From: Gardnerella leopoldii
GTDB taxonomy: Bacteria; Actinomycetota; Actinomycetes; Actinomycetales; Bifidobacteriaceae
Reading direction: 5' to 3'
Length of the DNA: 64,000 bases
NCBI RefSeq assembly: GCF_003293675.1
Contig: NZ_CP029984.1
Span: 124,001 to 188,000 of the forward strand
The notes beneath the pieces were generated by a model that was not told the DNA's origin, did not search any database, and was given only the letters and a program-made list of their open reading frames with translations. Below are positions 53,658 through 62,609 of this stretch, one piece after another (the stretch's first letter is position 1; the number at the start of each line of letters is the position of its first letter). A program made the position numbers and the translations under genes.

Positions 53658-54380
53658 ATGCTAAAACAAAGTAGAATTTTCTCAGTTTTTGTATCAGCTG
53701 CCGCTGCAGCTTCAATGCTTACTGTTATGGCGCCATTCGCCATGGCAGAGTCTTCGCATGAGCTTTCCGAGTCAGCTGTCACTTCTACGCGCGCATTTCC
53801 AAAGGTGACGAATGTGCGTCGCGATATTTTAACTGAATCTACTTCTACTGATGTCGACGCAAATTCTCATTGGGGTGGCATAGAAAGCTTGAATGTACCT
53901 CAAACTAAGACTCCTAGCGAACAAGCTGCTGAAACGGCACGACGTGCTTTTGCTGGAAATGCTACTGCAAGCCGTTCTGGTTTCCGCAGTGGCGTTGAGC
54001 AGGTTCCTCTTGCTTCTGTAGTTCCTCCTGATGGTAAGTCTGTTGCCTCTCTTTTGAATTTTGCTACTCAATTCTTAGGCAAAGTGCCGTATCGCAGCGG
54101 TGGCAATACTCCTGCTGGATGGGATTGCTCCGGTTTTGTGCAGTATGTTTTTGCTAGTGTTGGTATTTCTTTGCCTCGTACTTCTGGAGCGCAGGCAACT
54201 GTTGGAACTCCAATCCCAAGTTTGGCTCAAGCGCAGCCTGGAGATATTATCGCGAATGCGCAGCATGCTTCTATTTATGTTGGCAACGGCATGGTAATTA
54301 ATTCGCAGCTCGCTGGCACTAAGTACGATCCTATCCGCTACGTGTTCCCAGGTGGGTACTCTATTCGTCGCGTTCTGTAG
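53658..54380 (+). CDS. Secreted NlpC/P60 endopeptidase
   Basis: A signal peptide is visible (residues 1-31, ending APFAMA-ES). The C-terminal domain is NlpC/P60 with PYRSGGNTPAGWDCSGFVQYVF (nucleophile Cys), LPRTSGAQ, PGDIIA and AQHASIYVGNGMVI (His). These enzymes cleave within peptidoglycan stem peptides and often act in cell separation. The 240-residue length leaves a linker of about 90 residues rich in Ser, Thr and Ala. TTCTGTAG-type tandem repeats follow the stop. Confidence 0.93.
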   Translation: MLKQSRIFSVFVSAAAAASMLTVMAPFAMAESSHELSESAVTSTRAFPKVTNVRRDILTESTSTDVDANSHWGGIESLNVPQTKTPSEQAAETARRAFAGNATASRSGFRSGVEQVPLASVVPPDGKSVASLLNFATQFLGKVPYRSGGNTPAGWDCSGFVQYVFASVGISLPRTSGAQATVGTPIPSLAQAQPGDIIANAQHASIYVGNGMVINSQLAGTKYDPIRYVFPGGYSIRRVL

Positions 54381-54428
54381 CTTCTGTAGTTTCTGTATCT
54401 TCTGTAGTTTCTGTAGCTTCTGTAGTTA
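54378..54428. repeat. Tandem repeat (TTCTGTAG type) after the NlpC/P60 gene
   Basis: About five copies of a unit like TTCTGTAGT/C begin within the last codon and stop of the gene and run for about 50 bases. Confidence 0.8.
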
Positions 54429-54468
54429 TATATCGCAAAACTGCCAACACTCAATCTAAAATTACGCT

Positions 54469-54474
54469 ACAATA
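54469..54474 (+). promoter_or_regulatory. Probable -10 element of the universal stress gene
   Basis: TACAAT about 63 bases before the ATG at 54537. The AGGAGG ribosome site at 54525-54530 is well placed, so this gene would have an ordinary leader. Confidence 0.4.
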
Positions 54475-54536
54475 GTATTTACAAGTTGTGCGCGAGTGAC
54501 GCTGCTGTCGCGAGTGCAAGTATGAGGAGGTTGGCA

Positions 54537-55562
54537 ATGATCCCAGAAAAAGCTGTATTGGTTGGAGTTGACGGCTCACACGCGAGCTATAAAGCGGTTT
54601 GGTGGGCTGCAAATTACGCAAAGCATGCTGGGTTGCAATTGCAAATTGTTTGCGCTTATTCGTTGCCAAGTTATGCTGCTGTTTCTTTTGATGCCACCTA
54701 CACTGCGATTGGTGACGATAATGCAGCTCATCACGATGCGCAAGAAATTCTATCTAAAGCAAAAGCTGTTGCTCTTGAGCAGGGTGTTGACGCGACTACG
54801 CTAATTGTTACGGGCGATCCTTCTTCGGTTTTCGTGGAGCTTTCTCGTAACTATCAGCTTATTGTGATTGGTAATCGTGGAAAAGGTGGCTTGGCAGAGC
54901 GTTTGCTCGGCACAACTAGTTCTTCGCTTCCAGCTTATGCGTATTGCCCAATTGTGGTTGTGCCTTACACTGACGATGACGGTCAGCGTATTCACTTGAA
55001 TAATACGATTACGCGTGTGGCTGTTGGCTCTGACGAGTCAAAGTGGGGGCTTAAAGCTCTTGAAATTGCGGCTGATTTGGCGGATAGCTGGCATGCTGAG
55101 CTTGATGTTATTTCCGCAGTGCCAAGAGTGCAAGGTGCTGAGGGCGATACTGCTGTTATGGGATCGTACATGGAGGATCTTGAGGAGCGCGTGAAGCCGA
55201 TTTTGCAGCGTTTGCCGGATTTGCAAATTCATCGAACTGTTGTGCCTGGTTCTGCCGTTGAAGCTTTGACTCAGGCTAGTTTGAATCATGATCTTGTGGT
55301 TGTTGGTTCTCGCGGTCGCGGTGGCTTTACCGGTTTGCTGCTTGGTTCGATTAGCCAGGGATTGTTGCAGCATTCTTCGAGGCCTGTGTACGTTGTGCCG
55401 CGCAAGTATGTGGAATTTAGTGCAGCTCAGGTTGCAGCAGCGCAAAAGCAGCATTCTGAAGCGTCTATTGACGATATTTCCGGAGTACATGAGGTTGATG
55501 TGCCGAAGGCTGGTAAAGAAGCTGCTAAGGAGATTGAGCAAACAATCGATCCGCTGCGATAG
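54537..55562 (+). CDS. Universal stress protein with two UspA domains
   Basis: The 341-residue protein has two tandem UspA domains. Each has the ATP-binding type G-2x-G-9x-G(S/T) motif: VIGNRGKGGLAERLLGTTSS (near 100-120) and VVGSRGRGGFTGLLLGSISQ (about 250-270). The start of each domain is VLVGVDGSHAS and VAVGSDESKWG. Start is ATG 54537, six bases after AGGAGG. The longer frame to 54486 has no ribosome site. Function is general stress adaptation; no partner is next to it. Confidence 0.94.
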   Translation: MIPEKAVLVGVDGSHASYKAVWWAANYAKHAGLQLQIVCAYSLPSYAAVSFDATYTAIGDDNAAHHDAQEILSKAKAVALEQGVDATTLIVTGDPSSVFVELSRNYQLIVIGNRGKGGLAERLLGTTSSSLPAYAYCPIVVVPYTDDDGQRIHLNNTITRVAVGSDESKWGLKALEIAADLADSWHAELDVISAVPRVQGAEGDTAVMGSYMEDLEERVKPILQRLPDLQIHRTVVPGSAVEALTQASLNHDLVVVGSRGRGGFTGLLLGSISQGLLQHSSRPVYVVPRKYVEFSAAQVAAAQKQHSEASIDDISGVHEVDVPKAGKEAAKEIEQTIDPLR

Positions 55563-55877
55563 CGCGAAAGCATGTCGTTACGTGCGCAGTCGCTCATCTG
55601 CACCAGTAACGAAAAACGGCAGAAAACTGTGCAGCTGTGTAAAGTTTCTGCCGCCTACGCGCTAAAAACGACCAAAACTGTGCAGCTGTGTAAAGTTTCT
55701 GCCGTTTGCCAGCCGGATTCCGACCAAAACTTTACAGCCGTGTGCAGTTTCTGCCGCTTCCCAGTCGGATTCCGACCAAAACTGTGCGGCTGTGTGCAGT
55801 TTCTGCCGCTTACGCGTTGTGCTGCGCTCAAGCATGTCATCGCGACCGCGTTTGGAGCGTTTGGAGCGTGAGAGCGT
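55563..55877. repeat. CTTTACA/CTGTGCA palindromic repeat array, four units, with shared GC-rich modules
   Basis: This region between convergent genes holds four units, near 55617, 55667, 55731 and 55782. Two have the core changed to CTGTGCAG..TGTAAAG and one to CTGTGCGGC..GTGTGCAG, which can still pair as RNA with G-U. The start (GCAGTCGCTCATCTGCACCAGTAACG) and the end (CTGCGCTCAAGCATGTC) match the region 63645-63910 in reverse and direct orientation. No gene is supported. Confidence 0.8.
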
Positions 55878-57152
55878 CTAATCTTGCGATTCTTGCGGCT
55901 CCGCTTCAGTATTCTCGCGCTTTTTCAGCATAAAACGCGCGCGCCTGGCATCTCGCTTAGCTTTCTTTTCAGCGAGCTTTTCCTTGTTCATCTCGATTGC
56001 GCGCTTGTAAATCTTAAGCAGCTCAAGCGCTTGGCTCTTAAAATCGTTATTCTTCGAATACTCGAGCACGTTCGCCTTAAGCTGAGCCTGCTCAGCCTCG
56101 CTCATATTCAAAACTTTACTAAAAACAGTCTTAAAATCTTCCTTAGTATCCCACTGATACCCGTTTTGACCGCTAATAATCTGCTTCTCATTCGGCACAT
56201 CATGCTTTACAAGCGCAAACAGACCGGAAGCCATTGCCTCTAGCATCGAAAGTGAGTGCATTTCGGAAAGTGATGCTGTTGTGTAGTAGTCCATTGCGTG
56301 CAAATACTTTGGAATTTCCGTGTGAGCAATAGGCCCAAGCAAGCAAATTCTGTCGTCAAAACCATTATCTGCCACGCGCTTGCGCAACGATTCCAAATCA
56401 GGACCGCCGCCAATAACAAATAAGCGCGCTTTTTCGCGAGGAAAATCGCAATACATAAAGTTGTCAATTAATTCTGAAATATTTTTTTCAGCGCCGATTC
56501 TACCAACGAAAACAAACAGCTTAGTAGAGTCAGAAACGCCATATTTTTCGCGGAAAGCTTTGCGGAATGCAAGTCGCTCAGGCGTTGGTAGGAACTTCTT
56601 ATATTCCACAGCGTTATTCAGCACAATTACTTTTTTATCAACCTTCTGACGGTCAATATATGCCTGTGCTTTAGGAGACATGCTCGTAATAATTGTGGCA
56701 TTTTTCGAGAATCGCATAAAATATTTCGCCGAAATATTGCGAGAGAACTCAGTAAAATGCTTTAAGCCAATGTAAAACAGGAATTTATCGTATTCTGTGT
56801 GAAGCGTATAAATAACGGGAATATGCTCTTTTTTTGCTACTTCCAAGCCGATTTCGCCAATGCCAAATTCGTTTTGAATATGAATGACATCCGGCTTAAA
56901 TTTAAGAGGAAGTTGCTTTCGCATGTGACCAATCGGGAGCGCAACGCGGTATTTGTAAAGCTTTTTAAGCAATATGCCCGGAACGTAAACAACTCCATCT
57001 TCAAGCTTGGTTTTGCGCTGTTTTTCGGAGCCGACCGTGACTACTAGCACTTCATGACCAAGCTCTTCATACATCTTTTTGAGCATATAAGACTGTGTTG
57101 CGACGCCATTTATGTACGGTGGATACGTTTCGGTAAAAATAGCGATTTTCAA
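55878..57152 (-). CDS. Glycosyltransferase family 4 protein
   Basis: The 424-residue protein begins (L/M)KIAIFTETYPPYINGVATQ, the sugar-acceptor domain start of GT4 enzymes close to diacylglycerol glucosyltransferases. The GT-B donor domain shows VFVGRIGAEKNISELIDNF, FVIGGGPDLESLR, the LLGPIAHTEIPKYLHAMD helix and the E-x7-E motif in SEMHSLSMLEAMASG. Start is TTG 57152: GGAGG is five bases upstream. Frames to ATG 57170 or 57200 are longer but have no such site. The tail is Lys/Arg/Glu-rich. A role in glycolipid or wall sugar synthesis is likely; donor and acceptor are unknown. Confidence 0.9.
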   Translation of the reverse strand: MKIAIFTETYPPYINGVATQSYMLKKMYEELGHEVLVVTVGSEKQRKTKLEDGVVYVPGILLKKLYKYRVALPIGHMRKQLPLKFKPDVIHIQNEFGIGEIGLEVAKKEHIPVIYTLHTEYDKFLFYIGLKHFTEFSRNISAKYFMRFSKNATIITSMSPKAQAYIDRQKVDKKVIVLNNAVEYKKFLPTPERLAFRKAFREKYGVSDSTKLFVFVGRIGAEKNISELIDNFMYCDFPREKARLFVIGGGPDLESLRKRVADNGFDDRICLLGPIAHTEIPKYLHAMDYYTTASLSEMHSLSMLEAMASGLFALVKHDVPNEKQIISGQNGYQWDTKEDFKTVFSKVLNMSEAEQAQLKANVLEYSKNNDFKSQALELLKIYKRAIEMNKEKLAEKKAKRDARRARFMLKKRENTEAEPQESQD

Positions 57153-57293
57153 AGTTTCCTCCGGTTGCATACATGCATGCGTAGCGTCATTATTGCGCAA
57201 ATATCTTGTGTACTCAATTGTGCCACATGTGGTGAATTTTAGTGTGATTTTAGTGCGATTTTTCGCGACTTTTGGCGCGACTTTTGGCTTATT

Positions 57294-57713
57294 CTAGCTG
57301 CGAACCGTAACGTTTACGCTAACTTGCGCGCCTTTTTCAAGCGTATGCTTAACAGTACAACCCCTGGAAATGTGGCGTTCCATGCGCTCTTTTAGTGCGG
57401 ACGCATCTTCCTGGCTGAGCGCAGGTTTTGCGCAAGTTGCGTCAAGAGTGACATCTTCTTGAAAACGCAAGTACGTGCCTTCTTCCGCGTCGTACGTGCC
57501 GTTTACTACAACTCGCGCTCCAGCGCCCTCGCCAATAGCGTGTTCTGCAGCGTATTGGCTGCTAAGAGCTGTGCAACCAGCTAAAGCGATTTGCATTAAT
57601 TCAACCGGGTTGAACATGCCTTCGCCGTGACCAAACTTCAAGCTCACACCGTCGTCGCTGTGTGCTTCCCAAGTGCCGTCCTCGTTGCGCTCTACCCATA
57701 ATCTTCTAGACAT
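57294..57713 (-). CDS. OsmC/Ohr-family peroxidase-like protein
   Basis: The 139-residue protein has the two redox-active cysteines of the OsmC family in ALAGCTALSSQYA and RHISRGCTVKHTLEKGA. The family reduces organic or inorganic hydroperoxides. Start is ATG 57713, after AAAGGAG; the longer frame to 57746 lacks a site. It is a short single gene upstream of the divergent thyA. Confidence 0.92.
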   Translation of the reverse strand: MSRRLWVERNEDGTWEAHSDDGVSLKFGHGEGMFNPVELMQIALAGCTALSSQYAAEHAIGEGAGARVVVNGTYDAEEGTYLRFQEDVTLDATCAKPALSQEDASALKERMERHISRGCTVKHTLEKGAQVSVNVTVRS

Positions 57714-57864
57714 TTTTGCTCCTTTGCTGTAGTCGTTTTTGTTCATGTTATCGTAAGGATTGTAACTTTGCGCTCAATTGTCGAATCTAGCGTTTTGCGT
57801 GGTAGACATATGGTTTTACGAGCGCAATTCTTTAAATTTATTAGCGCTTTGTTAACATGGCAGC

Positions 57865-58737
57865 ATGGCTTTAACAGAAGAAGAACTTGCAGCAATTCGC
57901 GCGCGGGTACCACAAAAACCAGCGTCTAATATTCCAACTCCTTACGAGGATTTAGTGCGAAAAATCCTCACGGAAGGCACTCTAAAATCAGATCGCACAG
58001 GCACTGGTACGATTTCGCTTTTTGGCCAGCAAATCCGCTTCGACATTAGCAAATATTTCCCGCTTATCACCACGAAAACCGTGTTTTTCAAAGGACTTGC
58101 GTACGAGTTGCTTTGGTTCCTTAAAGGCTCGAGTAATGTGCGTTGGTTGCAAGAAAACGGCGTTCATATTTGGGACGAGTGGGCGGACGAAAATGGCGAT
58201 TTGGGCCCTGTTTACGGAGTGCAATGGAGGAGTTGGCCGGCGCCGACAGCGGAAAATCCAAACCGCACAATCGACCAAATCGCAAACGTGCTGGATCTTA
58301 TGAAGAATCACCCGGATTCTCGTCGCATGATTGTTAGCGCTTGGAATCCTGCGGAAGTTGAGCATATGGCGTTGCCGCCTTGCCATTCGCTTTTCCAATT
58401 TTACGTTGCTGACGGCAAGCTTTCGTGCCAGCTTTACCAGCGCTCTTGCGATATGTTCCTTGGCGTGCCGTTTAACATTGCGTCTTACTCGCTTTTGACG
58501 ATGATGATGGCTCAGCAAGCAGGTCTTGAGCCGGGCGAGTTCGTGTGGACGGGCGGCGATTGCCATATTTATGACAATCACGTTGAGCAGGTGCTTGAGC
58601 AGCTTTCGCGCGAGCCGTACCCGTATCCGCAGCTTGAAATTCGTAAGGCGGATTCGATTTTTGACTACGATTACAGCGATTTTAAGGTGGTTGATTACAA
58701 GCATCATCCGACGATTAAAGCACCGGTTGCGGTGTGA
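57865..58737 (+). CDS. thyA: Thymidylate synthase
   Basis: The enzyme makes dTMP from dUMP with methylene-THF. The 290-residue protein shows [23 protein letters not shown], the [29 protein letters not shown] segment with the nucleophile Cys, [20 protein letters not shown] and [12 protein letters not shown]. It is followed 77 bp later by the dihydrofolate reductase gene that regenerates the folate cofactor. Confidence 0.98.
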   Translation: MALTEEELAAIRARVPQKPASNIPTPYEDLVRKILTEGTLKSDRTGTGTISLFGQQIRFDISKYFPLITTKTVFFKGLAYELLWFLKGSSNVRWLQENGVHIWDEWADENGDLGPVYGVQWRSWPAPTAENPNRTIDQIANVLDLMKNHPDSRRMIVSAWNPAEVEHMALPPCHSLFQFYVADGKLSCQLYQRSCDMFLGVPFNIASYSLLTMMMAQQAGLEPGEFVWTGGDCHIYDNHVEQVLEQLSREPYPYPQLEIRKADSIFDYDYSDFKVVDYKHHPTIKAPVAV

Positions 58738-58814
58738 TTGATTGCAAATTATTTTGCTTGATTTTGCTTGATTTAGTTTAATTTTTAGCTTGTTTTAGCG
58801 TGTGAGGTGCGTAT

Positions 58815-59459
58815 ATGGCAAACAGCGTGTCGCATAATTTCCCTGTGCGACTGATTTGGGGCGAGGCTTCTGGTTTGGATGGCAAGCCCGGCGCTATGGG
58901 CGTAAACGGAGGCATGCCGTGGCGACTTTCGCCGGATTTGCGCTATTTTAAGGCGATGACTATCGGCTGCCCTGTGATTATGGGTCGCGGTACATGGGAT
59001 GCGATGCCTCCGAAATTCCGTCCGCTTCCGGGTCGCGAAAATATTGTTGTTACGCATAATCCTGATTTTGTAGCAGATGGAGCGCGTAGTTTTACTAGCA
59101 TTGACGCGGCTTTGGATTACGCGCGCGAATGGCTGGAAAATAGGGAAGTGCTGGAAAGTCAGGAAAGCGTATCTCAAAACGTATCTCAAGACTCGCCTCA
59201 AGATGGCCCAGCAATCTGGGTTATTGGCGGAGCTGCGATTTTGCGCGAAATGCTTGCGAATTATCACGCAGACGCAGCTTACGTAACGCAAATTGATGCG
59301 AAAGTTGCAGCGGACACATTTGCTCCGAATATTCATGCACTAGTTGATGCAGGAAAATGGCATGTTGCGCGCGAAGGCGAGTTTGAGGAAGCGCCTCTGA
59401 AGGTTGGCAGCGAAAGCAATCCTGCACGATACCGGTTTATGGTATATGAGCCTGCTTAG
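58815..59459 (+). CDS. folA: Dihydrofolate reductase
   Basis: The 214-residue protein has GVNGGMPWRLSPDLRYFKAMT (substrate binding), VIMGRGTWDAMPPKFRPLPGRENIVVT (NADPH binding) and IWVIGGAAILREML. It is longer than the typical 160-180 because of an Arg/Ser/Gln/Val-rich insert (about 59140-59210) containing a Ser-Gln-Glu/Asn-Ser/Val repeat before the IGGAAI strand. It forms a short thyA-folA unit. GTGAGGTG precedes the ATG. Confidence 0.96.
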   Translation: MANSVSHNFPVRLIWGEASGLDGKPGAMGVNGGMPWRLSPDLRYFKAMTIGCPVIMGRGTWDAMPPKFRPLPGRENIVVTHNPDFVADGARSFTSIDAALDYAREWLENREVLESQESVSQNVSQDSPQDGPAIWVIGGAAILREMLANYHADAAYVTQIDAKVAADTFAPNIHALVDAGKWHVAREGEFEEAPLKVGSESNPARYRFMVYEPA

Positions 59460-59508
59460 TAAACGAGAAATCGCAAAGTAAACGAGACAGCAAAATAAAC
59501 GAGGAAGC

Positions 59509-60057
59509 ATGACTGAAGAATCAAGCAAAATCAAGGTAGACGCACGTCACCCATACACTGTTATGACGGTTTGCACAGGTAATATTTGCCGCTCGCCAAT
59601 GGCGGAAATTGTGTTGCGCAACGAGTTTCAATTGAGGGGATTGGGCGACGTTGTTGCTGTGCGTTCCAGCGGTGTAAGCGACGAAGAGTACGGAAATCCG
59701 ATTGATCGCCGCGCGCAAAGAGAATTAACTAAGCGCGGATACAGGCTTCCTGCTTCGCATTTTGCGCATCGAATTGAAGCGGATGAGATTGCGGAAACGA
59801 ACCTGTTTTTGCCTATGACGGCTTCGCATATGCGTTCGCTTTTGCGTTTGTTGCCTGCGCAAAAGCGCGAACTTGTGCATATGTATCGCGCGTTTGATCC
59901 GTCGCTTCCTAAGCCTCAGCCGGGTCGCGAGATGTTGCTCGACTTGGCAGATCCGTGGTACGGAGGTCCTCGCGAATTTGAGGTTGCGATGGATCAGGTT
60001 GAGCAGTGCGCGCCTTATATCGTCGATTGGGTTGCCACGCGCATTGAGAGGGCTTGA
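59509..60057 (+). CDS. Low-molecular-weight protein tyrosine phosphatase
   Basis: The 182-residue product has the P-loop VCTGNICRSPMAE (the C-x5-R motif, Cys about residue 22) and the catalytic Asp in LADPWYGG. Regulators of exopolysaccharide synthesis and cell-wall kinases are common targets, but none is adjacent. GAGGAAGC precedes the ATG. The gap to folA is a short AAACGAG tandem repeat. Confidence 0.94.
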   Translation: MTEESSKIKVDARHPYTVMTVCTGNICRSPMAEIVLRNEFQLRGLGDVVAVRSSGVSDEEYGNPIDRRAQRELTKRGYRLPASHFAHRIEADEIAETNLFLPMTASHMRSLLRLLPAQKRELVHMYRAFDPSLPKPQPGREMLLDLADPWYGGPREFEVAMDQVEQCAPYIVDWVATRIERA

Positions 60058-60059
60058 AA

Positions 60060-60200
60060 GCGGCAGAAACTTTACGTGTGTGTAAAGTAATGGTCGTTTG
60101 CGCGCCAAAAAGCGGCAGAAACTTTACGTGCGTGCGCAGTTTATGTCGCCTACGTACCAAAAAGCGGCAGAAACTTTACAGGCGTGTAAAGAAACGGTCT
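60060..60200. repeat. CTTTACA-TGTAAAG palindromic repeat array, three units
   Basis: Units begin 60060, 60112 and 60163, all starting CGGCAGAAACTTTAC; the middle unit ends TTTATGTCG instead of AACGGTC. They begin right after the phosphatase stop. Confidence 0.85.
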
Positions 60201-60351
60201 CGCAAGCTGACCAAAGTAGATAGTTAAGTTTGCGTCGCGTTTTCTCGCGTTTCCTCATATTTGCGGACATAGTTGCGAATATAGTTTAAATTTGTAGATA
60301 TAGTTTTACAGGCATCAATTATCGCTCTGTTACTTTTAGTTGGGAGGATTT

Positions 60352-61719
60352 ATGGCAAATTTGGCTGTCGAAGACGTGCGCGCTCGCGTGCAAAACGCCT
60401 GGAATGACGTAGTTTCCGTGCTGAATAAGAAGATTTCGCTGGCTGCGGTGTCAGCTAAGGGCATTGCTGGCGAGCATATGCGCAAGTCCGCGCAATACGT
60501 GGCTGGGGTATTGCGTGAGGTTGGTATTGACGCGCGCGTCGAGCAGTCCACGAATCCGGACGGCACTCCAGGAGCTTTCGAAGTGGTCGGCTCGCGCATC
60601 GTAAACCCAAGCGCGCCAACGGTTTTGCTCTACGCGCATCATGATGTGCAGCCAGTTCCAGATCCATCTGAGTGGGAAACCAACCCATTTGAAGGCACCG
60701 AGCGCGACGGTCGCCTCTATGGACGCGGCTCAGCCGACGACGGCGGCGGAATCGCAATTCACTACGGAGCTTTGCGCGCACTGAGCGACGATTTGCGCGT
60801 AAATATTAAGGTTTTCATCGAAGGCGAAGAAGAAATGGGCTCGCCAAGCTTCATTCCTTTTATCGAGTCGCATAAAGCCGAATTTGAATCAGACGTAATT
60901 ATCGTTGCCGACTCCGGCAACTGGTCCGCCGAAATCCCAAGTCTTACAACGAGTTTGCGCGGAAATACCGACGTGGACGTAAAGGTTAAAGTGCTTGGTC
61001 ATCAAGTGCATTCCGGTCAGTTTGGCGGCCCGATTTTAGATGCTTACACGCTTGCTTCCATGCTTATTGCCTCGCTTTACAACGAGGCTGGCGACCTGGC
61101 AGTGCCTGGAATTGAAGCACAGGAGCCGGTTGGCGGTTTGCAGCGCGATTTGGACGAAGCGCAAGTGCGTGCCGACTCTTCCGTGGTCGATTCTTATAAG
61201 CTTGCCGGCACCGGTTCTCTCGCAGCGCGCATGTGGACTAAGCCGAGCTTGACGGTAATCGGCATGGACGCACATCCTGTTGAGGGCAGTTTTAATGTGA
61301 TTGCGCACGAAACTAAGTTGCGTCTTTCGCTTCGTACCGCGCCTTCGCAGCGTCCGGAAGAAGCGCAAAAAGCTTTGTGCGACTTCTTGGTATCTCACGC
61401 GCCTTTTGGTGCAGAAGTTACTGCAGAGCCGATTGATAACGGCATGGGTTGGGCAATGGATCCGGATGCTGTTGCAACGAAGGATGCGCTCGCTTCTATG
61501 CGCGATGCTTTCGGCGTGGAGCCGGTAAATAAGGGCGAGGGTGGTTCGATTCCGTTTATTCCGGAGCTTCAGCGCATCTTCCCGAAGGCGCAGGTGCTGG
61601 TGACGGGTCCGGAAGATCCTAAGTCCAATGCGCACAGCCCGAACGAGTCGATTTCATTGCCTGGTTTGCGCGGAAATATTGTGACGGAAGCGCTGCTTTT
61701 GGATCGATTGGGCGAGTAA
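60352..61719 (+). CDS. M20-family dipeptidase
   Basis: The 455-residue metallopeptidase has the zinc ligands of the M20 family: LLYAHHDVQPVP (His, Asp), GRGSADDGGG, EGEEEMGSPSF (Glu pair) and a late His in SNAHSPNESIS. The lid domain contains GHQVHSGQFGGP. This is the PepV/CNDP-like type that releases C-terminal residues from dipeptides, here in a peptide-dependent organism. Start is ATG 60352, two bases after GGGAGGATTT; ATG/GTG 60340 overlaps that site. Confidence 0.94.
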   Translation: MANLAVEDVRARVQNAWNDVVSVLNKKISLAAVSAKGIAGEHMRKSAQYVAGVLREVGIDARVEQSTNPDGTPGAFEVVGSRIVNPSAPTVLLYAHHDVQPVPDPSEWETNPFEGTERDGRLYGRGSADDGGGIAIHYGALRALSDDLRVNIKVFIEGEEEMGSPSFIPFIESHKAEFESDVIIVADSGNWSAEIPSLTTSLRGNTDVDVKVKVLGHQVHSGQFGGPILDAYTLASMLIASLYNEAGDLAVPGIEAQEPVGGLQRDLDEAQVRADSSVVDSYKLAGTGSLAARMWTKPSLTVIGMDAHPVEGSFNVIAHETKLRLSLRTAPSQRPEEAQKALCDFLVSHAPFGAEVTAEPIDNGMGWAMDPDAVATKDALASMRDAFGVEPVNKGEGGSIPFIPELQRIFPKAQVLVTGPEDPKSNAHSPNESISLPGLRGNIVTEALLLDRLGE

Positions 61720-61737
61720 TTCTGACTAATTTTGCGC

Positions 61738-61830
61738 GCAGGCGGCATAAACTTTGCAACGCTGTAAAGTTTCTGCCGCTTTTTGCTGCGTAGCCGACTT
61801 TTTCTTTACACGCGCGTAAAGTTTCTGCCG
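61738..61830. repeat. CTTTACA-TGTAAAG palindromic repeat, two units
   Basis: Two units reading GCGGCATAAACTTTG..TGTAAAGTTTCTGCCGC and GCCGACTTTTTCTTTAC..GTAAAGTTTCTGCCG lie between the dipeptidase and the DUF3043 gene. Confidence 0.82.
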
Positions 61831-61865
61831 TTTCCTCCGCGTCTGCATGCGTCTAGTCTGTTGAG

Positions 61866-61871
61866 TAATCT
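61866..61871 (+). promoter_or_regulatory. Probable -10 element of the DUF3043 gene
   Basis: TAATCT ends six bases before ATG 61878, with no ribosome site. This is a candidate leaderless start. A convincing -35 is not visible. Confidence 0.35.
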
Positions 61872-61877
61872 GCAAAC

Positions 61878-62516
61878 ATGACATGGAATCCATTTGCAAA
61901 GAAAACTGCCAATAATGAGGGCGCGTCTACTCCTTCGTTGCAAAAGAAAGTAGCGGATGCAGAATCGTCTGTAGCGACGAAATCTCGCGAAAAAAACGCG
62001 CCGACTCCTAAGCGCAACGCTGCTCAGGCGCAAAAGCTTCGCCCACTAGTACCAGCAGATCGCAAGGAAAGCGCAAAACGCGCGCGTGCTCGTCTTCGCG
62101 AATCTGAGAATTTGCAATACAACGCAATGCGCACTGGCGATTTGGCGCATATGCCAAAAATTGAGCAGCTTCCGTGGCGTGTGTATATTCGCGATTACGT
62201 GGATGCTCGAATTAATATTGGCGAGTTTTTCATACCAGTTGCAGTGCTGATTATGATTTGCTTGTTTGCGCTATCTAAGTTTGTGATTGTTTATTTTGTT
62301 TTTGCAGTGTTCTTGTACGCGTATTTGTTTGCATCTGTAATTGACATGTTTGTTATGTGGCGTAAGTTGCGTAAGGAGCTGATTCGTCGTTTTGGTGATG
62401 TGGCTGTGTCGCGCAAGTCGCGTTCCGGCATGTACGCATTCAGCCGCGCTATGCAGCTTCGTCGCTGGCGTTTGCCTAAGCCGAGTAGCGCAAAGCGTGG
62501 TAACTGGCCGAAGTAA
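61878..62516 (+). CDS. DUF3043-family membrane protein
   Basis: The 212-residue protein has a long basic N-terminal part (Pro/Lys-rich; ...RPLVPADRKESAKRARARLRESENLQYNAMRTG), two hydrophobic helices (about residues 115-135 and 137-158) and the end RFGDVAVSRKSRSGMYAFSRAMQLRRWRLPKP. This matches DUF3043, an actinobacterial family of unknown function that is often beside other cell-envelope genes. It pairs here with a DUF4191 gene 94 bp downstream. Confidence 0.88.
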   Translation: MTWNPFAKKTANNEGASTPSLQKKVADAESSVATKSREKNAPTPKRNAAQAQKLRPLVPADRKESAKRARARLRESENLQYNAMRTGDLAHMPKIEQLPWRVYIRDYVDARINIGEFFIPVAVLIMICLFALSKFVIVYFVFAVFLYAYLFASVIDMFVMWRKLRKELIRRFGDVAVSRKSRSGMYAFSRAMQLRRWRLPKPSSAKRGNWPK

Positions 62517-62609
62517 GTGCAAAAGTAAGTGCAAATTTATTAATATTTGCACAAGCTACTATTATTATTTGGGATACTCAAAATAACGCGAATATTATGG
62601 GGTAAACGC

